A stretch of DNA of 64,000 bases from Cladochytrium replicatum (lineage: Eukaryota > Chytridiomycota > Chytridiomycetes > Cladochytriales > Cladochytriaceae), in the NCBI GenBank assembly GCA_025526935.1, contig JAHLKD010000011.1, forward strand, positions 663,142 through 727,141, given 5' to 3'. Below, piece after piece: positions 33,370 to 45,695 of the stretch. Position 1 is the first letter of the stretch; each line of letters begins with the position of its first letter. A program made the position numbers and the translations under genes. Under the pieces are notes generated by a model. The model saw only the letters and a program-made list of their open reading frames with translations. It was not told the DNA's origin and searched no databases.

Positions 33370-36300
33370 ATGGCCGATTCCTCCGTTGCGAAACCCACTG
33401 CAGTCATCGCGAGATCATCGTCAGACTTCGATAGATCCGCAATCGCGTCTACGTCCGGAACTCGTCCGCCTCTGTTTGTCAAGCCGGTGGTGGGCAGCCA
33501 CACATCTCTCACTTCCCTGTCCACCGTGTCGAACGGAAGCAATAATGCGGGACTGCAAGATGGACCCTCTTATCGCCTTCGTGATGCACTGAACGGTATT
33601 CAGAGAACCCACAGTGGGGAGACGGCGGTTGTTGGCGAACGATCGGATTCGGAGTCGCCTGAAGACAGCTCCGGCGGTGATCGGTCGTATAGTGACGACA
33701 TGGACATGGCTGAAAACTTTAATTCGTCGCATTTGGTGGTGGAGAAGATTTATAGACAGTGCGAGCAGTTAAAGTTGTTCAACCCGTACGATCGGTTCGA
33801 TTTCTTGGCGGTGGCCGTGAGAACCAAGGTCCCGATCAAAGATGGAGGAATCGCGGTGGATTATGTGGTGTATCCTGGTGAAGCGGACGATCTGATTCAT
33901 ATAATGGAGCGGTTCCCCGTTCAGGTACCACAGCATCAAGAATTTAGCATAGCTCCCCTTAAATCCCATTTGTTTAGATTGCGATGGTAATAAGTAGTAA
34001 AACGGTCAGAACGGCGTTAGATCAAGTAGAGCCTGACGCCAACGCTCTCACGCTAAAAAGCGGTTCGCAGCTTCAGATCCTCGATACCCTTGACCATCTT
34101 CCCCGCGCACGGAAACACCAATGGTCCGCGTTGATCCGCGACGAACGAGCGCTCGTTGTGTGGGGTGAACACATTGAAGGTATCGTCGAATCTGCACTCG
34201 AGATCGACAAGCAGGTTTTCAATTTCGTATGGGAGGGTGTAAAGGGCGAGATGGTGGGCGGGGATGATCAAGATCTCAAAAACAAATCTGACGCGATCTT
34301 GGAGGAAGGAATGAAGGATCAGGTTACACGGAGACCGTACCAATTTACGACAATCTTTGTGACCACGATCGCCATGGCGGTTCTCATCATCGTATTTTCA
34401 TTCGGATTCCGTGAGTTTACATTCTACAAATACCAACAACAAAACGTTTTTTTAATTGAACATTGTTTCAGGGAGCTTGGTGGTCGGGTTCATGATCGAC
34501 GGGAACCCAGTCCGATTCGCCGTCCTCGCTGTCCTCCCCATCCAGCTCCTCTTTGCCATGTTTGTTCCCTGTGCCGGTGTCTCGAGCCTCATGCAGATCG
34601 TCGGCCCCGTCAGCCAAGTCACCAGCAACAGCGTCTACTTCAGCGGGCGAGCCGAGAAACGCCTCAACACGCCCATCCTCCCGCACGTCACGATCCAGAT
34701 TCCCGTGTACACCGAATCCCTCACGACAGTCATCCACCCCACGATCCAGTCTGTCAAGAAATGCATCACGACGTATGAGCGACAGGGCGGGACGGCTAGC
34801 ATTTATATCAACGACGACGGGATGAGGGTGATCTCGGAGCAGGAAGCGCAGACGCGGAGAGAGTATTACCAACTGCACTCGATCGGGTGGTGTGCGCGGC
34901 CAAAACATAATAGCAACGGGTATGTGCGCAGAGGGAGGTTCAAGAAGGCATCAAATTTGAATTTCTCGCTTCGGACGAGTCGGAAGGTGGAGGAGTTGGT
35001 CAAGGATGGGATGGATTACTATGATGGGTTGGAGAAAGTGGTTGCGGAGGACGGGCTTGCGTGGGCAGGCGGTAACATTTTGGTTGGGGATTTCATTTTG
35101 CAGCTGGATGCGGACACGAGGGTGCCGGAGGATTGTTTATTGGATGCGGTGTCGGAGATGGTGGCGAGCCCGGAGTGCGCGATTTTGCAGTTTGAAAGTG
35201 GAGTTATGTACGTCATAAAGAATTATTGGGAAAATGGGATCGGGCATTTCACGGATTTCATTTACGGTGCGATCAAGATGGCAACGGCCGGTGGAGAAGT
35301 CGCTCCATTTGTTGGGTAAGTCCCGAAAATGGCATGGTCGTTTATTGCTGGACAAGTGCTGATTTCTTTTCGTGCAGTCACAATGCGATGTTACGCTGGA
35401 GCGCGATGCAGGAAGTCGCATTTGAGGAGGACGGCGAGATCAAGTACTGGTCAGAGTCACACGTCTCGGAAGACTTTGATATGGCGCTCCGGTTGCAGAT
35501 CGTTGGATACATTGTTCGATACGTTGCGTACACTGGGAAAGAGTTCCAGGAAGGCGTGTCTCTCACCGTTGACGATGAGATCAAGCGGTGGCAGAAGTAC
35601 GCCTACGGATGCTCGTGAGTGAACTGTACCAGGTGGCAAATTGCAACTGCTCAATTACTTTCATCTTTAGGGAGCTTGTGTTCAACCCGATATCAAAATG
35701 GTTTACCCGCGGGCTGTTTACAAAGCTGTGGCTTAAGTTCTTGAGATCGAACATCAGTTTCAGTTACAAGATCACCATGGTCGCTTATATTGGCACATAC
35801 TGTGAGTAAAACGAAATAGGTCTGTTGCTCGTTTCAAAGGACTGAGCATATCTCTTCGTTCTTTTGGCAGATGCCATTGGAGCGGTGTGGCTGCTGACGC
35901 TGATCAACTACTTTATTTGCGGTTACTGGGCCGACCTCCTTGATTCATATTACGTGATTTCATACAACGTGCTCTTCACCACGATCGTGATCTTCACTTT
36001 CCTGTCCAACATCGCGCACTCGATCATGCAGTACCGCGTCAAAGAGCGCGGCTTCTTCGACTCGCTCCTCCGCAACGTTGCTTACGTGCCCTTTTTCACC
36101 GTGTTTTTCTCCGGATTGTCGTGGCATCTGTGCCTATCGCTACTTGCCCATTTGGTGGGGTACAATATGAGCTGGAGCACGACTGCCAAGGAAGTCGAGA
36201 AGAGCAGCTTCTTTATCGAAGCACCGGGGATCTTTAAGCGGTACAAGTCCATGTATGTTGTGTTTACGCTGCTTCTGGCGATGATGCCGGTGATGGCGTA

Positions 36301-36424
36301 TGCGCCGCCCGTTGAGTGGCGGATCGACGGGTTCACGACGCTGTTTCCATTGGTTCTGATTGTTGCGGGGCACTTGCTTCTTCCGATCGTGTTGAATCCA
36401 TACCTGATGACGTTTACATTTTAG
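33370..36424 (+). CDS. Processive GT2-family polysaccharide synthase, multi-pass membrane
   Basis: Exons 33370-33924, 33978-34410, 34472-35315, 35378-35614, 35671-35801 and 35871-36424 join in frame (732 aa). A disordered N-terminus is followed by a soluble domain, two membrane segments near residues 310-350 (VTTIAMAVLIIVFSFGF), and the GT2 catalytic core: HVTIQIPVYTESL, YINDDG, FILQLDADTRVPEDCLLDA (DxD), HNAMLRWSAMQE, SESHVSEDFDMALRLQ (catalytic Asp region) and DDEIKRWQKYAYGCSELVFN, an analogue of the QxxRW product-binding motif. About five C-terminal membrane passes follow. This is the plan of cellulose, hyaluronan and chitin synthases, but it is not a classic chitin synthase (no QRRRW). 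The sugar is unknown; a cell-wall or capsule-type glucan is a guess. A decayed copy lies at 12440-13280. Confidence 0.85.
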
Positions 36425-37110
36425 CATTGCAGAAGTAAAGAGCGCGGTGTATTTCCGTTTACCTGCTATTTTGCTGATTTCTGCGGTGACTTGGTTTCTG
36501 TTTGCCACTTATTTTTTAACTTCAGTTTCAATAGCGAATTATGTTGTTCTTATGTAACGTGACAACAAGACTGCTTGAGCTAAACCCCTTTGGGTGTATT
36601 ATCCCACGTTTATACCACCTGAGATCGAACACCCGGCAGGGAGTCGCAGCGGACTTGCGTGCTGATGGGCGGTCGTGACTCAACAGGCAGAGAGTGAGAA
36701 TAGAAACGTGCCTGGTGTCGCAGGCATCGGGGAGCTGTCTGTATATCGTCGATGGTGGAACTTGCGTTCTCGTTGGTGTCAAAGCAGAGGTTGGGAGCGT
36801 GGATCCGTCGCTCGGGGAAGAAGATAATGGAGTGAAAGCGTGTGGTGAGAATGGAGATGGAGGGATTATTGGTGGAGGGAGGAGGTGATGCGAGATCCGA
36901 ACGTCGGACGGTTCGTTTTTGGTTCGTTTGTCATGTCGACTGATGAGATCTGCAATCGATAATGTTCTCTGTACTACTTTTTATTGTTCAGTTCACCATC
37001 TCAAGAGAAGCTGAGTGAGTTTGTGTGCAAGTGTGCAAGCGTGCGGAGATCAAGCATGAGTACGGAAAGACGCTTGGGTTCCTTGCAAAACTCAAAAGGA
37101 AGGTCCCTTC
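36425..37110. other. 3' flank of GT2 gene, no gene seen
   Basis: Frames near 36694-36888 are short and Gly/Val-rich with no domain. The copia remnant begins to the right. Confidence 0.4.
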
Positions 37111-37114
37111 AGAT

Positions 37115-38400
37115 CAGTTTTTTCACTAACTAACCCTTAGTGTGTGCGAATTTCTGTGTGAAACACAAAAATTTCCCACGGAGAAATTCACACACCTAAC
37201 ATGAACATTAAACAACGGCAATAAAGAGAATAAAATAGCATGGCTGCCCAAAACAGAAATCAAGCAATAGCATAAAAAACTCTCAAGCCCAAGAGAAAAA
37301 CCCATTGCATAAAATATTGGTGAGCCCACCAAGGATACACAGAATTTAACATTATGTGGAATGTTGTGGTAGATTGGCGTAGTCGGAGTAGGGTATACTC
37401 CGTTTGAGCGTGATTGAGTAGAGTCGATCCTGAGACTCATACACGCCATTCAATCAGTGTTGCCTACTCTTATATAGCAGTATGGCTTGATTACTAAACT
37501 ACTGCTCTCAATAAGTAAATATTACTGTGACTACTAAACAGTGCTTCAATCAGACAATGGATTCTTTGTTCCTCAATGGGAAAAAGAATACCTTTGGACT
37601 GATGCAACACGTAATATGAGTAACATTACCATATTTGGTAAAAACATAGAAGACACAAGTACGTGTTTCCACCATATAAACACATTACTCTTTCCGAATA
37701 AACAATTGTTATTGCCTTAACAATTATAACTGAAGGTCTCTCTGCATCCCTCATAGAGAACTCCTGGACGTCTCCAATCCATCCGTTATGTAGTAGTGTG
37801 TTATTTGTTTGGTTGTTAAAGTGACTGCAGTAATAGAGTCCTGTGACATTCATAATCAAACACACCATCCCAGTCCTTTAACAATGTAAATGTTGCTGAC
37901 TGAGCTGTTAAGTGAAACAGCGACAATCTACTAGTTCAGTCTTTCTTTATCTTGAGACAAGATTGACTGACTAATAGTAATGTATTACGATGTTTAACAA
38001 ACAACTTCTATGGAAGTGGTTTTGTGAAAATATCACCAACCATATCTGTTGTGGAGACATGCTTGATTTGAACTAATTTTTTCTTGATAATTGGGTAGCA
38101 ACTTTTCTCATGTATCCAAGTGCTTGGTGCGCCGATTGTTAGTCATATCGTTTGCAATTGCCTCAGTGGACCTATTGTCCTGATACGTGACTAGAGGTCT
38201 TTGTGATTTAACCCTGAAAGCGTCGAACATTAGACGAATCCATGCCATTTCTCTGGTCAATTTGTAAGTGCAATCAGTTCTGCTTCTGATGAAGATGGTG
38301 TAATAATCTGTTGAAATTAACTTGCAGATGGTGGAAAGCGAGGGCACAGTCACTAAATGGCAATCGACGTGCAGGATTTGTACTGCTGACATTATAAAAT
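37115..38400 (-). mobile_element. Ty1/copia retrotransposon remnant: RNase H end plus 3' LTR
   Basis: Minus-strand frame 38392-38108 shows the copia RNase H ending (FRVKSQRPLVTYQDNRSTEA, then NNRRTKHLDT). In a shifted frame it continues IHEKSCYPIIKKKLVQIKHV, STTDMVGDIFTKPLP, the classic end of a copia polyprotein. Further left lies an LTR (about 37565 to 37120) whose sequence recurs, on the other strand, at 22384-23060. Protease, integrase and most of the reverse transcriptase are missing, and frameshifts are present, so it is dead. Its 5' part is truncated near 38400. Confidence 0.82.
37139..37197. repeat. Hairpin at the LTR edge
   Basis: GTGTGTGCGAATTTCTG (from 37139) is nearly the reverse complement of GAGAAATTCACACAC (to about 37196), giving a stem of about 15 pairs with one bulge around a 25-base loop, at the outer end of the copia LTR. 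Confidence 0.6.
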
Positions 38401-38603
38401 AGCAACTGTCTCAAGGACGTGTGATGAATCAGTCAGTATCAGCTGTTACCAGTTCACTTGTAATTATCACATGTGCCCTCCTTTTCACACGCCACCCTGC
38501 ATGACCCACCCACCCACCCACGTGTCACATATATCCCAGCGCTGCATCCCCACCCGTGATTCACTCATTTAAGCGACATATCTCTCCTCAGAGTCTCGCC
38601 AAA

Positions 38604-39235
38604 ATGCCGTCCGACAGCAATGCAACTTCACAGAACACTAAATCGGCCTCCTCCTCCTCGTCTTCGTCGTCGTCAGCAAATACTGCTTCAAAGCGCTACC
38701 GGTTACGTCACGCCATCTCAACTTTCGTATCACACCCGCCTGCATGGCTGCTCACTTCGACAGCTGCAAACGTACCCTCAAAACTATCGGTAAGTGTATA
38801 CATCTCATCTTATTCAATCCATTCAGTGTTCTCACTTGCGTCATCAAGGCTTCATCTTCATCTTCAGTTTCCGTCACGGCCCTTGACTCAATCCCAGTCG
38901 CTTACGAAGACAAATATTACTCGGACCTCGAGAAATCCGTAGACGCCCATCTGTCCCGCTCGTCTCGTACCAATACATCGAGACACCAAACAGATTCGCG
39001 TGCTCTTCACGTCGTTCCCTTGTCGAGAGAAATCGGCGAATCACTCGACTCGGAATATGAGGCCAGACTTGCCGATTTCCTGCAAAATTCATCGTCTCCG
39101 GCTACTTCCCCAATCGATATCGCAAATGCTAGAACCGCATCAATCCTGAAACATCTGTCTCCAGAATCAACTACTCCCAGTGATATCAAGGGCAAAGGGA
39201 AAGCTTCCAAACTCCGACACAGGCGTTCGATGTGA
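38604..39235 (+). CDS. Ser-rich hypothetical protein
   Basis: The ATG at 38604 starts MPSDSNATSQNTKSA followed by a poly-Ser run (about 10 Ser). The 3' exon is clear: VTALDSIPVAYEDKYYSDLE, SRALHVVPLSREIGESLDSE, YEARLADFLQNSSSPATSP, and a basic end KGKASKLRHRRSM at 39235. The two parts lie in different frames. One arrangement that keeps phase is two introns (about 38701-38757 and 38790-38858), giving SKRY-CKRTLKTI-VSVTAL; another is a start at 38744. The protein is about 180 residues, mostly disordered, with no recognised domain. Convergent with the DHHC gene. Confidence 0.5.
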
Positions 39236-39433
39236 CCATGGAGAATAACTCTGCAACTTTTACTTTCTTTTTGTGACGTGTTTCTGCCACCATTCTAATA
39301 CAATACAATACAAAAAATAAAACCAAATTGTCTAAAATATAACGTGATACAACGATGTTTTCTCCCAAAACTGTAGTCCAAAATAATCTCAAAAAATAGC
39401 AGCTTCTCAGGGTTAGCACTCGCTAATTGTCAC

Positions 39434-41441
39434 TCACGCAACGGAGGCACCAGCACCCCCGCTCGTTGTTGTAGATGACCGGCTCCGGATCCCAAGCCCG
39501 CTAGCTTCACCTACCTTTCCATCAATATCCACATCCTCCATGCTCACCCACATCTCTGGAATCGCTCCTGCTTTCCCTTTTGTCTGTGATCTCTCCACCT
39601 CCCGCATTCCCATCTCAAACTCCTCTCCGAATCCAGCACCCCTCGCGTTCTCACGGAGATAAATGACACCCTTCTCGCCCTCCTGTTCAAGCCGCGGGTC
39701 GGTCCCGCGCCATCTTGCTCGTAGCGCGAGCAAAATGGATAAATTGGGGACGCCTACGCGGAGGTGAGGACTGTGTGTCGATGGCGGTGGGAGGCCGTTC
39801 GAACGCAGCTGGAGAGCGGGGTAGTCTTCGTACGTGTTGTTTTTGCGCGCGTCGTCGGCATCGAGGTATTCCATCGTTGTAAGCGACAGGATTCCTGATG
39901 ATGGAAAAAAAGTTATCAGATCATTTCGGCGAGGTGTTGTGGAAAGACTTACCCAGCTTGATGTGGAACGCTAGGAGGGGCCACACACATGCCGCGGCGA
40001 TGGCGGTGAGAACAGCATACAAAAATAACAGAGATACAATTGCCACCTGTGCGGATTCGGGCCGCATTTCTGAAGTCATCGGCATCATCCTCGACACTTT
40101 TCCAAAATAGAAGAAACATTTTAGGTGATGAGTTTAATCAATCCCTTCAATCTTGCCCCACCTGCGTCGTTGAAAAACGTTCGATCGAGAAAGTACATTG
40201 CGAAATCGTACAGAGCAATCCCCGAAAAAGTCGGTGTAGTGAGTCCTGCCACCACGAGTGTCACAAAGAAAGAGCGGTAGTTTGCTGATCCGATGCAGGT
40301 CGACAGGAATGCGCAGTGGTGGTCGTAGTTCGCCACGCACTTGTTGCAGGGCTGAAAAGCAAAAATGTTTAGATGAAGAAACTGGCGATTAAATAACGTG
40401 AACAACCTTGCAGTGCTTGGTGCCCGCAGATACTTTAACGTTGCAGATGTTGCAGACACACGTTGTCTCGTCGATCACGGATACACCGGCGACTTTGACG
40501 TACTCTGCGTTGCGAGGTTGGTGTGCATCCTTCACGGCTTTATCCTGCGGGTCCACAAGCGTGGTGTAACCGACCGCGATCAGATAGACGGAGGAAAGCA
40601 CCGCACCCGCAACCGTTGTGCCAACCATACCGACGCTGCTGAAAAAGTACCGGATCATGGTAAAGTAGCCCACGATGACCAGTACCGCTGTAATCCACGT
40701 CCCGATCATCAAAACTAATAAATTATAGACCTAATTAACAAACTGGGCAGGGAATTTGGGGTGTGACATACTGTGGTAGGGCAAGCTGAACCCATTTTTC
40801 CTGTACCAAACGTTGAACAACCGAGGTTCGAAAGCGTCCGAACTGAAGAATTGGTCGTGCGAAAATATCACCCAGGGCGGACTGAACATCCCGTCCCCGA
40901 CGACCGCACCGACACTAAGATCCCCGGAATCTCTCCTTTTCTTTTGAGGCTTTGGAATTCTTTTCGGGACCCAGCCTTGGTTATTCTTCACCTCAGCTTT
41001 GTTGCAAGATACCAGCGCACCAATAAACTTTGCGAAGGACGATGTGGGCGGGTCGTGGTGTTCTACACCTTCATTTTCTGGGACGGGAGGCAGAACTGTG
41101 AGCGGTAGGAGCGGTGCGGAGTTCTTCTGAGGAGTGTGCGACAGCGGTGTGGTTGAGCCCGAGGGAGGCGTCAAGTGCGGTTTTGGGGGTGAGTAGGAGG
41201 TTGAAGAGAAACTGGAGGAGGAGCGGGAGGCCATGACGGTGCTGCCGGAGATGTGCGAGGATATTGTCGAGTAGGTAGTGTGCGGAGATGGCGGGATGGA
41301 GGGGAATGAGGGGGTCTGGCGGATACTGAGAGAGTCCGCTCCAGAGGGTGCCCATAGCAGAGACGCAGCAGCGGGAGTTGCGGGAGGAGTGGAATCAGCA
41401 GCAGGCGGCTTCGGGTGAGGGTGAGGAGGTTGTGGGTCCAT
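39434..41441 (-). CDS. DHHC-type protein S-palmitoyltransferase
   Basis: Attaches palmitate to cytosolic cysteines of membrane-associated proteins. The ATG at 41441 starts a Pro/Ser/Thr-rich cytosolic region of about 230 residues, then two membrane segments (TWITAVLVIVGYFTMIRYFF, GAVLSSVYLIAVGYTTLV), the Cys-rich domain ETTCVCNICNVKVSAGTKHC spliced to CNKCVANYDHHCAFLSTCIG with the catalytic DHHC, then NYRSFFVTLVVAGLTTPTF and another membrane segment (SLLFLYAVLTAIAAACVWP-like, about 40045-39970). A C-terminal tail of about 140 residues ends GGAGASVA at 39434. Zinc ligands and the DHHC are intact. The substrate cannot be told from the sequence. Introns are short, as elsewhere. Confidence 0.9.
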
Positions 41442-41554
41442 AGGATTTGGGATTTGGGATTCGGGATTGGAAATGATTAACTTAAAAAGACCAATGTGGG
41501 ATTTTGATTTTTAACCCCAATTAACTAATCCACAGTCCATCATCACTTCTATCT

Positions 41555-44500
41555 TCACGGCGACGAAACAAATCGCCGCCGCTTCTCATTCCAGTCCATG
41601 GCTCGCACGCTCCTTCGCAAATCCTCAGGCAAACATTCCAAAAGCACTTCCATTTGCTTGCGTATGCCATCGTACTGCTCTGCGGTCGGCATCACCACGA
41701 CTGGATGGCTAGCTAGGTTGCCGCTGCTACCGCCAACATTGCTTTGTGTAACGCCCAGACTTGAAATGAACGGGAAATCTCCGCGATTTCCTGACAATAG
41801 AGTGGAATTCTGTACAGAATCCTCGTTGACTCTGATCGATGGAAAATCGGAAGCATCAAGTGCCGTGGAGGACCCGCTGTTATCTCCTTTCTCATAGAAT
41901 GGGTCGGCATATCGTACGCTGTCGCCGTCAACTATGAAGAACGTTTGGTATGTGTTCTAAAAGGGTCGATGCGCATAAGAATGGGCACCTGTAGTTTTGC
42001 GTATTGTGCAACTTACCAATTCGTCCCTGAACCGCAACAACAGATCGACACACTCCACTTCTCCGCCAGGAACTTGCATTCTCTCCTCGGTCCACTTTGG
42101 AATGTCTGCTGTACACATGACCTGAAGATACTGACGCCTCCACTCTCGATGTACGTCCTCGGTCCGCGCTTGAAGCCAGGATGAAAAATTCGGTGACTTC
42201 AGGAAGATTCGATACAACTCAGCTACGGGACGCCTTGTTGCGACTGGGAGGGTAGGCACTAAATCGAAGGTTTTGCAAATACTCAGTTGTATATTCTAAG
42301 TTCAAAGTACCTGATTGCTCGATTGATTTGAGGAATGTTTCTTGCTTGAACGGTTTGATCTCTGGGCTGGTTCTCAGCATCGATAGATTCCTAAAGAAAC
42401 GATAACATCAAGAATCGCTCAAGAAATGATCGCCATGTTGCTTACATGTTGATTGGGTTACCGACAATTAGCCCTTCAAAATGTCGGTTCAGTGGTTGCA
42501 AGAAACGTTCTGTGAGCTCAGTGAAATGTCGCCGGATCGTATTGTTAAGAGTTGTAGCTTCAAAACCAATATGATTAGTACTAATAAATGCTCCAAATTT
42601 GCTCTAGCTTACTCGGCTGGCCACGTATCGATGCTTCCACAATCGACCGGACAAATTTCTTGTCCCTGGTCAGAATTGGCTTGTACTTTGACGTGATGCT
42701 CTTTTAACCACACTCGTTGTTAGTCAATTAACCCCATGTTCACAACTATTCGAAGTACCTCTATGACAGTGTCAGCAGCATCTATACCACTCACCTCTCG
42801 TTCACTGGGTGCCGATGCTTCGCTGACACTGCTTCGATTGCTGTTGAGCTTGCTCCGCTGCTGCATTGAAGGGGAGCTTCCTGCTGATGGTGGATTGGAC
42901 GACTCTCCAGAAAAAATTCTACTCAGAGTGTTAGGCTGAGGCGACAGAGACGGTGATGTGGAATTTGATACAGTCCTGCTGGTAAATGGACTTGGTGAAA
43001 GCCTATTTGGAAGTGCCATTGGAATTGATCTGGTAAGCAGCATCAGTTGGCTGTTCCGCGAGGAAACTGATCACCATACTTGTCTTCGTAATAGAGCCCG
43101 AGTCGTCCAATGAAAGTACTTGCTTCGGCGTTTGTTGATCCAGTCCTTGCAACAGTTGGTGGTTCGACCGGTAAAGATGATGAAGAGGAGGGTTGACGCC
43201 CCAGAGCTAGTGAAGGTGGTTGTGCTCGCTGTGATGAATCCTGACGAAGCATTCTTGAAACTCGGATGACATGCGGCCAGTGCTCTAGTACGGAATTAAA
43301 CACAGGGTTTGTAACGCCAAGTACCATGGCTGCTGGTGGAGGCTAGAATAAAAATCATTGTTGAGCGTTTGCCAAAAACCATTCAGTGGTCACTATACTC
43401 TTCCTCGAGTGGCGATTCGTTTGAAATCAGCATCCTGAATGGTAAAATACGGTCTGAAATCTCCACCGAACGGTATCTGCCGTCTACCCGGTTACATCTT
43501 CCACCATTCACGTTAACGCTTAAAAGCTTACCGGTTTCACCAACTCGACTAAAGCGATGATTGCATCACTGCATCCTTTCGGAGTATCACTGACCACCAA
43601 AAGTGGCTCGCCAATGACCATGTACTCCCAGCACACCCACATCAACTCTGGAGATCTCGAGAATAATTCAAAAAACCGTCCAGGAGATACAAGAGTCGGT
43701 ACAACTGGAGCGAGGGAAATAGAGAGCGGGCGCTGCGGAGTTGACGGTGTGCCGGCGTTGGTTACGGGTACCTCCAGCTTTAGTGCTGTTGAGACTGTTG
43801 TGTGCTGTCGAGGTCCTTCAAAGAGCTGAGGGAAACGATTGGAGTGGCCGAAAGAGCAAGTGGAAGTTGCACCCATAAATGGAAGTTCGAGATAGGTGAT
43901 GCCGTACGTGGCATTCGGCGATGCAGAAGAAGGCACGGGAGGCCTGTAAAAATGCTCAACATCTTCCAAGGAATGGCTTTACTCTCAATGTACCATGCCT
44001 CGATGCAGAATGCCGCCTCCTCCAGCAATGCCTTTGATAGCCCTCCAGAACTGCTTTTGCCCGCTTGCAGCGGACCAGACGCATCCTTTCGGTCTTGAAC
44101 AGACGCGTCCATATACAGAGGACCCAGTATCGAGAGAATCTTCATAAATAACCCGTGCCAAGGATGCGGTGTGAGCAAAACGAGCGATTTCTGAGAACGG
44201 AGATTTGCTAGATATCAGCAAATGGCTGGTTCAAAAACTTGTTTTAAGAACCTGGAAAAATCCTCTACGAATCTCCGCATCTCTTCTCTGGCGGAAAAAT
44301 ACGTAGCCGTACGTATATCCGTCCGTTTCTATTGGTAATCCATTCGAGATCGATGCCGTCGACAAAGTCGTCCTAGTTGCCGGATCCTTTTCCGGTGTCA
44401 CTGTTAAAAAACTTTTCGTGGATCCAGATTCGTGGTCGGTGGAAGGGAGCTCTGGCAACCGACGAGATGTATATAATTTCGTCGTGAACTCACCACTCCG

Positions 44501-45354
44501 CATTCGGAAAGAGAATATTGTGTCACCAGCATGAGAAGTGGAGTTTGAATCCGGGAAAGCTGAAAAAGATCTATATCACAAACATTAATGGAGAGCATGC
44601 ATCGCCCCTTTTTGTACACTCACATTGTACTTCGTTCGGCAGGTGAAAATTCAATTGGAGGGAACACATGCTCTAATGCTAGGCGGTATTGTATGAGTAG
44701 TTGAATCAAATTCGTTGCGCAATTTCGCCTACTTTGCCCGGCGTCAATGTCGAAATTGGCAACACAAAAGCAAAGCACCCATTGCCAGAAGGCTCCCAGA
44801 TTGAGCCGATGTAATGAAGAGTCAGAAGTTGGCACAATAGGCGTCAATAGAGGAGAGCGAGCCGGCCCTAGGAAAGAAGATTTCCGTGTAGTTGGCCCGG
44901 TTGGAGTGTGAACAATCCCATCCTCGCAAATATCCTCGTCGTCATCATCCAAGAGTGAAATTATCGACGGTCGATGTGCGATAGAATGTGAAAACAGTGA
45001 CGATTCGTTTTCGTCTGAAATGTTGGAATTTTCAGCGGTTTCGACAGCATCCAAGTGGGCTGCAGACGCATTCGCTTCCCCCGCAGTGACCTCACACTCT
45101 TCCTCAGCCTCTTCTTCTACTCCTCCAAAATTGACTGTGTCGAAAGTGTATTGGGATGGCAGTGATGGTGAAGAGACAGGTGCTGTCCGCAAACCCGGCG
45201 CATAAATGGTGCCATTCGTTCGCGACCCGGTGGTCACATCAAAGGATCTGGCAGATTGTGCCAGAGGATGAGCCCTCGAGAATGGAGATGCAGCCGGCCC
45301 AGTCAGCGAATCCGATCCAGCAGCTGTCCGTGTCCGTGTGTCTTCATTCTGCAT
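41555..45354 (-). CDS. DENN-domain protein 6-like (DENND6/FAM116 family) Rab exchange factor
   Basis: Human DENND6 activates Rab14 on recycling endosomes. The ATG at 45354 (MQNEDTRTRTAAG) opens a disordered, acidic first exon; a GTG at 45393 is in frame but not credible as a start. Matches follow the DENND6 order: FWQWVLCFCVANFDIDAGQ, ALEHVFPPIEFSPAERS, FPDSNSTSHAGDTIFSFRM, GYTYGYVFFRQRRDAEIRRG (FFQ), KSLVLLTPHPWHGLFMKILS, ELMWVCWEYMVIGEPLLVVS, MVLGVTNPVFNSVLEHWPHV and ELYRIFLKSPNFSSWLQAR. The end is MDWNEKRRRFVSSP at 41555. At least eight short introns; roughly 850 residues, longer than human DENND6 because of the N-terminus and low-complexity inserts. It is divergent from the phosphodiesterase gene with about 340 bases between starts. 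Confidence 0.87.
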
Positions 45355-45695
45355 TTCGGAATCGAGGCGCCAAGTTGTCAACGCGTCCCTCACAGGAGCT
45401 CAGATCAGGGTGGAAGGCAGCATAGAGGCATGTGGGCTTGATTAATACGCATTGATATACAGTATTAAAGGTTGTCGTATTAGTTTCACGAATCACGATT
45501 GGTTGTGCGTTGTGATTCGCCCTTTCGATCTTGTTCTCCCAGCTAAGAAGGAACACCACTTCAACTTCATTTCAAGGAAGTCGGCCTCCTCGAAAGTACG
45601 CATATATAAACGACTGCCGTAATAAGGAAGCGTTTTTGGGTCGTATAGAGATGACTATCCGTCTTGTTTGGTGAATAGCCCTCCGAGTTCACCAA

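Noticed and set aside
33370-36424. Calling the GT2 gene a chitin synthase
   Set aside because: It lacks the QRRRW motif and the chitin synthase core wording; the EIKRW motif and layout fit another processive GT2 branch.
45393-45393. GTG at 45393 as start of the DENND6-like gene
   Set aside because: Nuclear eukaryotic genes rarely start at GTG; an in-frame ATG follows at 45354.
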